DNA of 64,000 nt from Cristatella mucedo (taxonomy: Eukaryota; Bryozoa; Phylactolaemata; Cristatellidae). Both the position numbers and the translations under genes were made by a program. Shown here in pieces: positions 33,179-43,500 of this stretch (within the stretch, counting starts at the first letter, position 1; the number at the start of each line of letters is the position of its first letter). The notes beneath the pieces are model-generated. The model did no database searches, was not told the origin of the DNA, and saw only the letters and a program-made list of their open reading frames with translations. Location: NCBI GenBank assembly GCA_009760855.2, contig WPIO01000181.1, positions 430,001 to 494,000 of the forward strand, given 5' to 3'.

Positions 33179-33802
33179 TCCTAGCTCGCCAGCGCGACTC
33201 GGCAGCGACCTCTCGCGGACGGCGCGGCCGCAGCCTCTCTCTCTCTGAGTGGCCTGCTAGCCAACGCCCTCCCCCCCCCCGCAGCCGCGGAGGCCGCCGT
33301 CTCTCGAAGCCCCCAACATTTCTGGCGCCTGCAAGCGATGGGCAGGCGCTTCACTTCGATTGGCTGGCCGCACAGCCGCCGGCGCCTCCGCAACAGCTAG
33401 CCCGCTAGCCGCACCGGGGGCGATCGTCTTGTCAGCCTTGACAGTACGCGCTCGCGCTACTAACTGGGTCCCGACCTGCACCGCTCGCTGTCTCGGCGCT
33501 ATTAAGACGGAACGACCATAGGTCGGCTAGCGGCGAAACGCGTGCAACGTGCTGAAACCTGGAGCTCGCAAATATGCCGACGATAACCGCGCAGCTCTCG
33601 TCATTTCGAAAGCAGCGCTAACAAAGGCAACGCATTTCAAAAAGCCAAAACACTAGGCTATATATATTACGGTCGATACGACGGGTGACTTCCTGCATAC
33701 TCGCTAACATGCAAATGACAGCGAACGCTCAACGCCAGGACTCGTCGACAGACCGAGCGTTTTGCTCACATAGAGCGACTGCTGACAGGCACACGCCTTA
33801 TG
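33179..33802. other. GC-rich stretch, unassigned
   Basis: CpG-rich to about 33500, including a C10 run near 33270. No further coding frame recognised. Confidence 0.4.
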
Positions 33803-33892
33803 TATACGCGCCTTGCACATACGCGCCTTGCATAAACGCGCCTTGCATATACGCGCCTTGCATATACGCGCCTTGCATAAACGCGCCTTGCG
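33803..33892. repeat. 15-bp tandem repeat, six units
   Basis: Head-to-tail TACGCGCCTTGCATA with AA/TA/CA variation at the last positions. Confidence 0.9.
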
Positions 33893-34149
33893 GTAGTCAG
33901 GTCAGAAGTAAGATAATATTTTTTCCTAGATAATTACACATCGCGCAGCTCATAATCCTCGGCTTATCGCGGCTACTTTGTAAGCGGCTCGGCTCTAATT
34001 CAGCGGCAAAGCTCGACGTCGCGGTCGAGGTTCAGCTCTCAGGCTCACAGTCATTAAGCGCGGGGCGATCTCGTGCGATCTCGCGGCTGCGGCTGCTGTC
34101 TCCGATTTGGCAGCGGCTGCTAAGCGGCGCTGAGCGAACGCGTCAGCCG
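33893..34149. other. Unassigned GC-rich stretch
   Basis: No gene recognised. Confidence 0.4.
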
Positions 34150-34248
34150 AGTTGCAGCGAACGTAAAGCGGCTAGAAAGAGATTGAGTTCTCTGAGGATG
34201 CTTTATCAAGTGCATCATCATTATTATTATTATTATTATCATTATTAT
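34150..34248 (+). mobile_element. L2-like LINE tail
   Basis: GCAGCGAACGTAAAGCGGCT, AGAAAGAGATTGAGTTCTCT, GATGCTTTATCAAGTGCATC and an ATT run. Confidence 0.85.
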
Positions 34249-34480
34249 CGCACCTCTGGCAATGCGCCAAATTCTGTGAGGCTAGGCTCCACGAGATAAG
34301 CTCCTTTTACTTCCGCATCCGCCGACTAGTAACATCCGCCACTCTCTCCGGCCATGCTTCGGCTCGCTCGCTCGACCGTGGGCCGCGCGGCGCCCAGCGG
34401 TCCAGCGTCGCCAGCGCTCGCTTCTCGCGTCCCGCCCTCGGCGGGAAAGTGCCCCGTCCTTGGCGCTCGCCGCCGCCGCA

Positions 34481-34520
34481 CCGTCAGGGTAGCGACCGCT
34501 CGCTGTCGCTACCCTGACGG
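34481..34520. repeat. Perfect 16-bp inverted repeat with 8-nt loop
   Basis: CCGTCAGGGTAGCGAC and GTCGCTACCCTGACGG around CGCTCGCT. Lies in a CpG-rich stretch. Confidence 0.95.
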
Positions 34521-34545
34521 AGCTCCGGCGCCGGAGGCCAATGGC

Positions 34546-34586
34546 GGGCAGCAGCGGAGCTGAGGCCTCGCGTTCCGCTGCTGCCC
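34546..34586. repeat. Second GC-rich inverted repeat, 13-bp arms
   Basis: GGGCAGCAGCGGA and TCCGCTGCTGCCC with a 15-nt spacer, only 25 bp after the previous hairpin. Confidence 0.9.
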
Positions 34587-34714
34587 GGGAAGCTTCCGCC
34601 GCGGCGCGAATGAGCAAAGTAACCTCTGACCCTCACGGACGGTTCAGTTCAGCTTTTTTTCTCGCGACGCACGCATCGGTCCGCCAGTGAACGCGACCAC
34701 CATTATAAATTGAT

Positions 34715-35225
34715 ATGTCGCTCGCACTGCGCCCTGAGAGCACTGGCCAGATCTCCATCCGCTCGCGCTTTACAGCTCACTGCTTGAGAGACCAAGGGTT
34801 TAAGTAAGGTGACTTATCTTCGCCAGTAACTCCACAAACCACTAGGACTTAGTGGGAGCTGTTGTTGCACGGCAGTGGCTCCGGCGGTGGATGTTCCAGT
34901 GGGAGTCGCGCGCGGAGAAACAGCGTGTGCACGTGCGCAGTAGATGAGACTCGCCTTTATTACTCTCAACGGGCACATGCGTGAGAGCTCGATCAATCGC
35001 AGCAGACGACACGAGAGAAAATATGCATCAGCGGCCTGACGCTGATGATGACGTAGTTAAGCCGTTGAGTCAACGGCTTAACTACGGGCCACGGGTGAGG
35101 CGGCATACGAGCACTGGCGTACGAGGCGCTTCGCTAATTACAGCAGCAGAAGCCGCAGGCGCACTCTAAATTGTGCGGGGAGCGCTCTAAATGGAGCTCG
35201 AAGCCTAGGCGTCTTTTGGTGAAGT
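34715..35225. mobile_element. Repeat E, first copy, split by a 0.3-kb insertion
   Basis: 34715-34858 and about 35168-35225 are collinear with the continuous copy at 36236-36440 (shared AGATCTCCATCCGC, TTTACAGCTCACTGCTTGAG, GGACTTAGTGGG, then TTGTGCGGG and GAGCTCGAAGCCTA). About 310 bp between them is absent from the second copy. Confidence 0.65.
35053..35085. repeat. Near-perfect 33-bp palindrome
   Basis: Arms GTAGTTAAGCCGTTGA and TCAACGGCTTAACTAC separated by one base. Lies inside the 310-bp insert that splits repeat E. Confidence 0.95.
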
Positions 35226-35399
35226 GAGCCGGAATCTTGCTTGACGAGCAAAAGCTCGCAATTTCCCTGCTTAGACGAGGCAGCAGAGGCAGCACGAGAG
35301 GAAACACTCTGCTAGGGGGCAACTGGCTGGTAACGGATAAAAAAAAAGCTGTAGTCAGGCCACTACTCAAGAAGCGACACTAGACCTCATTTGTTTATT

Positions 35400-36190
35400 T
35401 ATTTAGACCAAGAGAACTTGAGCAACTACCTACCGCCCACTCTCCCTTCTGCCATACCTATCAGAGACGCTAGAACGAGTCGTGGCAGACCAGATGCACT
35501 CATATACTGAAACCTCAAACCTTTCTAGTGAGTTCCAGTCTGGCTTTAGAGCTAATCAGTCCAAGAATCGGCATTGCTTAAGATGTGTACTGACCTACTT
35601 AGGAATGCAAACATAGGTAGAATATCTCTGCTTGTTTTGCTCGATCTTTCGGCATCTTTTGATACTATCGATCAACAAGTTCTATTTGAGCACCTCTCAT
35701 CTCGCCTGGGCATCACTGGCACTGCTCTGCGATGGTTCAGGTCCTATCTCAGTAGGAGACTCCAGAGTATTGATGCGAATGGACAAAGGTCACCCGATGA
35801 ACCTCTGAAATATGGGGCACCTCAGGGTTCCGTGCTACGTCCGGTTCGTTTCATGGCTTATACTCTCCCTTTTGCTGATGTGATCGCCAAGCACAATCTA
35901 GGCTTTCACTTCTGTGCGTATGACGTTCAGTTGTACCTTTGACTTAATCCCTTCCAGCCCTCGAGCATGTCAAATTCTCTCAACTCACTTGCTGCATGTA
36001 TTGACGATATGCGCCCATGGATGGCAGCAATTTTTTTTTTAATTAAACGATGATAAAACTAAGTTACTAGTTATGGGCAAACCAAGTGTGATTCTGAAAT
36101 TGAAATGGCTGACGCTCAAAATTCGCTCTGCCAGCACGTCTCCTGTTGAATCTGCACGGAATCCAAAGTGACCTTTCGTTAGACCACCAC
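35400..36190 (+). mobile_element. L2-like LINE reverse transcriptase core (decayed)
   Basis: Holds the RT core: the N-Y-x-P-x-x-L-P-S-A-I region (about 35420), S-G-F-R-A-N-Q-S (about 35540), L-L-D-L-S-A-S-F-D-T-I-D-Q-Q (35635-35680), G-A-P-Q-G-S-V-L (35815-35840) and C-A-Y-D-V-Q-L-Y-L in place of YADD (about 35915). The 122-codon frame at 35574-35942 is open. The catalytic Asp pair is altered and the element is cut off before its tail. Confidence 0.85.
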
Positions 36191-36235
36191 ATTAGCACCA
36201 CAATCCTTCACAAATCAGTAGTAATCATTACAAAT

Positions 36236-36440
36236 TAGTAAGTCGCTCGTACTGCGCCTGCAGAGAACCAGCTAGATCTCCATCCGCACGCGCTTTACAG
36301 CTCACTGCTTGAGAAACCAAGAGTTTAAGTATTGTAACTTATCTCCGCCCGCGACTCCACAAAACCACGAGGACTTAGTGGGTATTGTGCGGGAGAGCGA
36401 TCTAATTCGAGCTCGAAGCCTAAGCGGCTTTCGTTGACGT
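36236..36440. mobile_element. Repeat E, continuous copy
   Basis: Collinear with 34715-34858 plus 35168-35225. Its second half (TTATCTCCGCCCGCGACTCC ... GCCTAAGCGGCTTTCG) also resembles the LINE-D 3' end, so repeat E may be a SINE that borrowed the LINE-D tail. Confidence 0.6.
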
Positions 36441-36486
36441 GCCCGACATCTTACTTTGACGATCTTTCACGATCTTTCACATCAAC

Positions 36487-36540
36487 ACCTTTCATGACCT
36501 CGGGGCCGAGGTCGTGAAAAGCAACCACCTTACCTGTCTA
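36487..36540 (-). mobile_element. SINE C head fragment
   Basis: TCATGACCTCGGGGCCGAGG then AAGCAACCACCTTACC: the reversed internal hairpin and A-box side of SINE C. Confidence 0.6.
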
Positions 36541-38387
36541 CCTTCTCAAGACGCGCGACTTACACGACCGTTCTGTTGGAACATCATTACACAGAGTAAG
36601 TTCAGAGCTCAGAACCAGCGCTGTACAATAACACAATAAATAACAAGTAAAATGACAAGAAAGTGAATTGTTTGATATGACAATATACATAAATTTATCG
36701 CTAGCTTTCAAAATTTACAATACAATAACAATAGTAGTGTTCCTGTATTGTATCCTCGGTGAGATATGTAACCGAGTTCCAGGGGTCAGAGGCTAATTCC
36801 CGCCATACTCCGGCCACGCTGCCGCTCGCCATGCCGCCGAGCTAGGGTAAGACGAGCGGCAGTCAGGTTATACCTCTTTATAACAACGCATGCGCCAACA
36901 ATACCAGAGAACTACACAAGTCTACAGGAAGGGTCCTAAACATAGCACACTAAAGGGGCAAAGACGACGCAGCAAGCACCAACAAACGTGTCAGTTGGTC
37001 AGTCGGCTTCCGCAGTCCTGTCGTTGTACCGACTCCGAATCCAACAGTACGAGCGTACGCCGTCCAAAACCCGGCTGACTGAGTAACTGCTTGGCTAGTC
37101 CGAGTCGATAACTACCACAGTCGTAAGCTTCCACCGAAAGACGCCAACACACGGGCGGGGGGGGGGGTCACGAACACGCCACACGGGAAACACGCTACAC
37201 GGAATATACAAGTCTCAACAACAAGTGAGCTATTTAGCTCCGCTCGGGCCTTTAGGTACTCGTTCCCTTGCGTGCGTGGCAGCATCGCCCGAGCACGCCT
37301 GCACGAATCCAGGTGCATAACTCGGCGAGACCGGAAGCCTCTACCACCACGACTTACTCGGCCAACTTTTCCTACCCAAGAGCCCCGGTGACCTCGCGTC
37401 GCCGCACACATCCAGCCATGCCGTAGGTCCGACCCCGGCCTAGCCGGTGACCCTCATTACAGCCGTCCGGTCCCAGCCAACCGAACCTAGCCTGGGTGCA
37501 ATATATGCACAGTTCGTCCCTGCGATAAGGTACTCGCCTCTAAACACCACCGACGTAGTGGGCTCGAGCCCTGCGGCATAAGTGAAACGCCTAGATAGAC
37601 ATTAATTTATTTTAAGGTGCTATACGCATGCGTTCTATTACGTTATTATGTTATTCTATTATTCAAGTATCTAGAAAGAGATTAGGATTATCGGGAAGCT
37701 AAGCGAAACCGAATGTAGGATTGCTATTTGTATTTTTATTTCGGTAGCGCTTGCCTGTACAGCATCAAACGCTTGCACCACTGAATACCCTGGCATTCAC
37801 CAACCAGTGCGGTTTTGTGCTGAGGCATTTTGAGAAATAGAGGTAGACACCGACCCTCACTCAGTGGAGCGGGCCGACTAACTGGCGGCGACCCATGCCC
37901 GCCCCGCCCCCTTGCAGTACAGGAAACGATTTTCTGAAACAGTGAGCCAAGTTTGCTTGTTTGTGAGAGCTGCGCCCCACGTTACCCGTTTTCCGGCCAG
38001 CCGGCGCATTGGCTTGCCGCGCGGCCTTTGCCGTTCTCAGAGTCCGGCTAACTGGCGGAAGAGCTCAAAACAAGCTACATACGTCTACCTGTTGCAGGGC
38101 TATGGACGACTCCGGCGGGTCCAAGTGCCGCTACATCGGTCAGTTACAACTCGCGGTTCACCGAGCTGTCGCCCAGTGTATTCCGCAAGAATGTATATGT
38201 GGACATTCATCTGTGAGTCCGAATAGCGGCAAAGAGGGTCACGTGGATCTTACGCCTCCGAGCTTGCTACAGTGACCTTAAGTGACTGTCGGTGCTCATA
38301 CGAAATCCAACGACGTGCCATCGAATCCCATCTCATGCAACAAACCGACAGAGATTATAGTTAATAATAGTAATAATACTAGTTAAT
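36541..38387. other. Unassigned stretch
   Basis: No firm gene. At about 37560-37625 a worn SINE B (GGGCTCGAGCCCTGCGG, GAAACGCCTAGATAGACATT). A G9 run lies near 37158. A possible exon is listed at 38098. Confidence 0.4.
38098..38212 (+). CDS. Possible isolated coding exon
   Basis: Bounded by CCTGTTGCAG and the donor GTGAGT. One frame encodes S-Y-N-S-R-F-T-E-L-S-P-S-V-F-R-K-N-V-Y, with protein-like composition and no stop. No family recognised and no neighbouring exon found, so this is tentative. Confidence 0.25.
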
Positions 38388-39150
38388 AATAATAATGCAT
38401 TGTATAGCTCCCTCAGGGAACTTAATCTATTGCCAGGCACTTTAAATATACTTTAAAGGAAGTATGATCGAATGGTTGATGATAGTATGCTCAATGTCAA
38501 CAAGCATGACATAGAGGTGATATGCACATGGTCAGCATGCAAATATGGTTAGTGGTAGCATTCACAGTGTCATCACGTATGAGCATTCAAAGAAAGAATC
38601 ACGAGGACCCACTAAATATGGTACTAAATAGATGCATTTTAGCATCTTTTTAAATGTCAAGTCATAGGATGTCGGGACGTTTTTCGGGAGTTGAGTTCCG
38701 AGCTTTGGGAGCATGTGAACTAAAGGCATGATCGTGAAAGGATTTGAGGTTCGTTCGAGGTGTAGCCAAAAGATTTTATTTCATAAAAGCAGGTAGTACG
38801 ATGCCTAGCCTGGTGGAGTAGTAGATCTGATAGGTTGGTTGGAGCAAAAGTGAGGGGATCTAAAAGTTAGTGACACAACCTTGACGTCGTTGCTACGCTT
38901 GACTGGGAGTCAGTGCAGATCAGTGAACATTGATGTGATGTTACAACTGCGATGCTCACGACAGACAAGCGTATCTGCAGTTTTTCACCAACTGTAAGCG
39001 CCTGATTGAGTAGCTGTGGAAGTTGCTGTACAGGCCTGCTAGGTAGGATCACATTGGCAGCTGGAGAGAATAAGTCAATGACCAAAAATTGAGTAAATGC
39101 TTTCCACAGTCTGGGACCCGCAGAACAACAGCTACTGTCACTGACGGTTT
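38388..39150 (-). mobile_element. L2-like LINE C-terminus and 3' end, diverged
   Basis: AATAATAATGCATTGTATAG tail, reversed hairpin with changes, then 3' UTR and the end of the ORF. Many substitutions; an older copy. Confidence 0.75.
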
Positions 39151-39717
39151 TTACGAGCACCCAGTTAGGACAAGCAGATATGAGGCTGCTGAGAATTGTG
39201 TAGCAGATCTGCTAGACACGAAGGTGGCCAAGCGATGTGCTGCAAAGTTTTGCTGTGATGTGCAGTATATATACTTGTATTGTGCTCTACTTGCACTGTG
39301 TCGTGGATGAAATTGGTTCGGCTCAATTAGATAGCAGTGTTTGCTGGACACCATGGTGCACCACCATATCGTGGCTATGAAGTAGGTTTCGGCTGGACTT
39401 GCCTAGTGACCCTGCCGTTGATTTTCGAGCAACTTTTCGGTGATGGCTATTCTGGCTGGATTTTTTAATGTGTGAGTGGTTTCCGGCAGCAGAATGGGCT
39501 CGTTATCCTAACAGACCCTGTGCTGTGGTACCATTACAAGCATTCCAATGTGCTCAGCCACAGGCACCATCCGTGCCGGTTTCAGTATGGCCTGGCAACA
39601 TGACCAACCCGGCCTGTGCAAGGCGTTAGAGCTCCACATTGTTCATGGTATAGTTTAGAATTCCCTTCGTTCTCACCTCCCCTTTCCCCCTCTCTCACCC
39701 TCAGATCTCTTCTTTTA

Positions 39718-39750
<33 letters not shown>

Positions 39751-40499
39751 CCTTCCTCTCTATCGTTTTGACTCTTGCTCTTATCTCTATCTCTTCTCAC
39801 GCGTTCTGTCTTCTCACGTCACTTGCTCTATGCGTGCTTGCACGTGTGCATATACACACACAAAGTACGATCGTATTTCTGTGCAGCGTGTGCCTAGCAG
39901 CTAGCACTGCTGCTACACTCAGCCACTTCGTGGGGCACAGTCAATGACCGTCACGTTGAGGGGCAGACTCACTCAACGTTGCACGTGCACTGCCAAAGTG
40001 ATGCTTTTGGCTGATGATGGCACATGATTGCTAGTCAGCCTCTCTTTGGGGGTCTCTCTGCATTTAGCTGCAAGAGCTCTGCAGAGCATGAACCATCGGC
40101 CCGCTGCACGCTTCGCGGCCTGCTCGTAGGGCAGTACATCTTGCCTCCGAGCACGTCGAGCCTGGTGTCAGGGTAATGGATGCCATTGTTACCAACGTCG
40201 AGAGTGGGAGTGTCGGTCTGTATGGCTAGCCTGATGGCTGTGCCATTGTGTTTGCTTTAACTCAGCGATTTTAGTGTGCTCGTGTGTGGTTGCACGTGTG
40301 GGATTCGCACACTCGTGTTTACTGGCTTGCTCGAGTGAAATGCCACTTTTTGGGCTGCCGCTGGTGCCTCTTACTGAAGAGGTGAGCGATCTGGCCCTTT
40401 GTGAGAGAATCTTGTGCAAACAGCTGAGAGCACCGGCAGCCACTGCCGGGTGTGGTAGCAGAGGCGATATGGTATTGTTCTGAAGTTGTCGAACCAGCG
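39151..40499. promoter_or_regulatory. Intergenic stretch upstream of TATDN1
   Basis: Expected to hold the TATDN1 promoter and 5' UTR. A CT-rich run lies at about 39716-39770. No TATA box or other element could be assigned with confidence. Confidence 0.35.
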
Positions 40500-40584
40500 A
40501 TGATGGATAACGTTGCAGACATTGGTGCTAACCTGACGGACCCAGTGTTCGGAGGCGTGTACCACAGCAAAGCAAAGCATCCCG
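40500..40584 (+). CDS. TATDN1: TATDN1 exon 1
   Basis: Residues 1-28 and the first base of codon 29 (phase 1). Encodes [16 protein letters not shown]. Donor GTGAGC. Confidence 0.95.
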
Positions 40585-43500
40585 GTGAGCCATGCTAACA
40601 TGCTCCACCCCCTGCTCCCACTCACCCTCTGCCCCTCACTCACGCACGAACTCCCTACCCATTGTGCTAGCTGCAGCTGGCATGTATGCCCGCCTAGAAA
40701 TCCGGTGTGCGCTGCTTGAAAGTGTCTCGACATGCCGTGTCAGCACTGCTGGTCGTCCTGTGATGACGTTTTGTTGTCAGATCGGTCGTGTTAGGTAATC
40801 TCTTAGCACACGTGCACGCACAACATTGCGCTGCTTAGGTGTACCGCTATAGGCTTGCGTTCCTCCGGCTTGCTTCGGTGGGCGAGACCAACATACAACG
40901 TCGAAGTTCGTAGCGCATGGCATGGAGAATTTGAAGACAAGCTGTGCTAGCCTGAGAGGGGATGCTGTGGGCCGGTCAACTGAAAGGTGAGCTAAATTTA
41001 ATTTGTTGAGCTAAATTTAGCTAAATGTAGGTTTTTGAGCTAAATTTAGCTAAATGTAATTTGTTGAGCTAAATTTAGCTAAATGTAATTTGTTGAGCTA
41101 AATTTAGCTAAATGTAATTTTTTGAGCTAAATTTAGCTGTTTAGCTAAATTAGTCAACGAACGAACGAGTAAAGGAATGGAAAGGATAATGTGCCAGGCA
41201 TACTTGCATAGCTCATCGAGATTCGGTGGGTTGCCGGCACTTTACAAAAAGTGCGAATGCATATTGACATTTAATTACGATGTTGACATCATCAATCATC
41301 CTCGATGATCGAATGTGGACAATCGAAGACAATCGATCGATCGATCGATGGTGATGATTGATCGATGATCATCGATGATACGATGATTGCCTTCGATTGC
41401 CCACATTCAACCGATGGCAGCCATTGTTCCTGTGCACTGCTGAAGCGTTTGAAGTGAAGCGCAAAGCAGCTAGTGCACTGACAGCAGCAACGGAAGTGCT
41501 CGTGTTTGAAAAGTATCATAGATGGAGATTAATGGCTTATGTAGATATCATTCAGGATAATTTGGAGTCCGATATTGCATTACATTTTGCAAGCATGGGG
41601 TTTAGACAACCGTGCCGTGCACTCATCGAGAATCATTTTTTTGTGGCTTCCAAGCGAATGGCAGCATCGATTTTTCGCCGCTTTCTTCAACTAGCTTTGA
41701 GCCGAAATTTTGTTAGGCGCAGGGCCTTTCTTTTTTAAGCGTCTACGTTGTATAAACGTGGCTGAATTGCAGCCTTGCATTGCATACTGCGACTCAGCGT
41801 GGTATGGCAAGGATGGCTTGATTTCTCAACAACCTGTTGGCAGCAGACCCGAATGTTCCACTGACCTCCCCCCAAAGAAAGTGAGTTTTTCGAGCAGTTC
41901 GGTGGGTAGCAGTGCTGCAGAGATGAAGATTTCGTCAACAAGTACTGTTATCAAGTTGTTGCTGGCCAAGCAAGTTAAATTTCCAATCACTGGTACACTA
42001 GTACTGCTCGGGTTCGTTATATTTAGCAGCATCGTAACCACCGAAGCACACTGTCCAGCTAGCAATGTACTTGTCGAATTCAGTAGAGGTGAGGATGCAG
42101 TGGCCATCAGCCATTCAACTGATCGGAACCCATTTAAAGATTATGGAGAGATATCGATAGCTGGCTGGAGGCAGATTTTAGGTCTGCATCAGTAGCCAAC
42201 CTTTTCAGTGAAATTCAGGCTTCATGGAATGTGCTGTAGCAGAAGGGACAATGCAGAAGCTTGCGGTCTCTATTCGTTGCCAGATTAGCAAGGTCATAGA
42301 GAATAATGGTGGGTGTATGTCACTCTAAATGGATGCATACCAACAGCGTGTGTGCTTGTTCTTGTGCTGTTGATACCTATATTTGCTTGCTACCTGCCAT
42401 TTTAGTATGCGTGGAGTGGCAGGAAATCCTCTTATTACCCGACCGAAGTAGCAGCTACAGCAGCTGCTGAAACACAGCTAGGATTTTTTTGCGACTAAGT
42501 GTTCCACGTGCCGATCTTGGGCAGCCTGAAGCCTGCATACGGCTGAATGATATAATCCTTAGTGGACATTCTGCAGGAATACCTGTTGGTCAAGCCCTGT
42601 GTGCAGCTTATGATATTTCTGGTTTTGAAAGCTGTAAGGTTCCATCCATTCCATAGCCGAAGGAGTCAAAAAGGTGTTAGCCTATTTAGTGGCATGATAT
42701 TCCTGTTCGTTGCCTGGCGAGGCTGTCAGTGTACCGACTCCCATGTTGCAGTTATGCAGTTAGTGCCTGGCCCCTCATAATCGAATATTCCGACGATCGT
42801 GTAGCCGGGCGGCTGTATCTAGCCTTTGCCTCTGCACATGTATAAGTGACTGTCAAATTGAACGTTTGTAACCGGATCATGTGAAGTGGTTCCCTCCCTG
42901 TCCCCCAAGAGACCGGTTAATAAAAAAAAAAGTTTTTGCAGACGACAGCTAAACAGTTGTGTTTGTCTAGAACCCAATTTTTACTGCCTTCACTGCAATG
43001 CAGACTCTGGAAATAAAAGCTAAACGTAGTCGGGTTATTTCTAAAGGGATCTTTGCTTCACACACCTGTAGAGACTTGTGCCGAGCTGTGCACGTATAGC
43101 CTGCCTCCCTACACCCTTACACACTAGATCGCCTTTGTGATGAGTTAGAACTTTAACTTTACTGACTCGGGCAGTACATGCAGTCCTGATTGTAGCAGGA
43201 ATGGCATATTACTGTGTATTGCAATCTCGGTTGTGGCCAACGTATGTAGACACCAAAAGCAGCAGCTCCTTGTTCTTTACAGAAGGCGAAATGTACCTTG
43301 CTGATGTGTTATCTCGTAATTGTGTGCTGACCCACCAGCACGAGTCCCACTTTCACGTCTCTCTATTCTCTCGTTTCGGCTTTGTCTCCTCTACCTATTG
43401 GAAATACTTCCTTCTCTTAGGCTTCGTGCATCGTGCCGAGCTCACTCTTCTGAACTCTCCACCGGTTTCACAACATCACCCGACTTGATGAAATTAAAAA

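Noticed and set aside
33803-33892. CRISPR array
   Set aside because: The 15-bp units are contiguous with no spacers, in a eukaryotic genome.
41397-42195. Two overlapping frames as a gene inside TATDN1 intron 1
   Set aside because: No domain, no splice support and AT-rich composition; left as unassigned.
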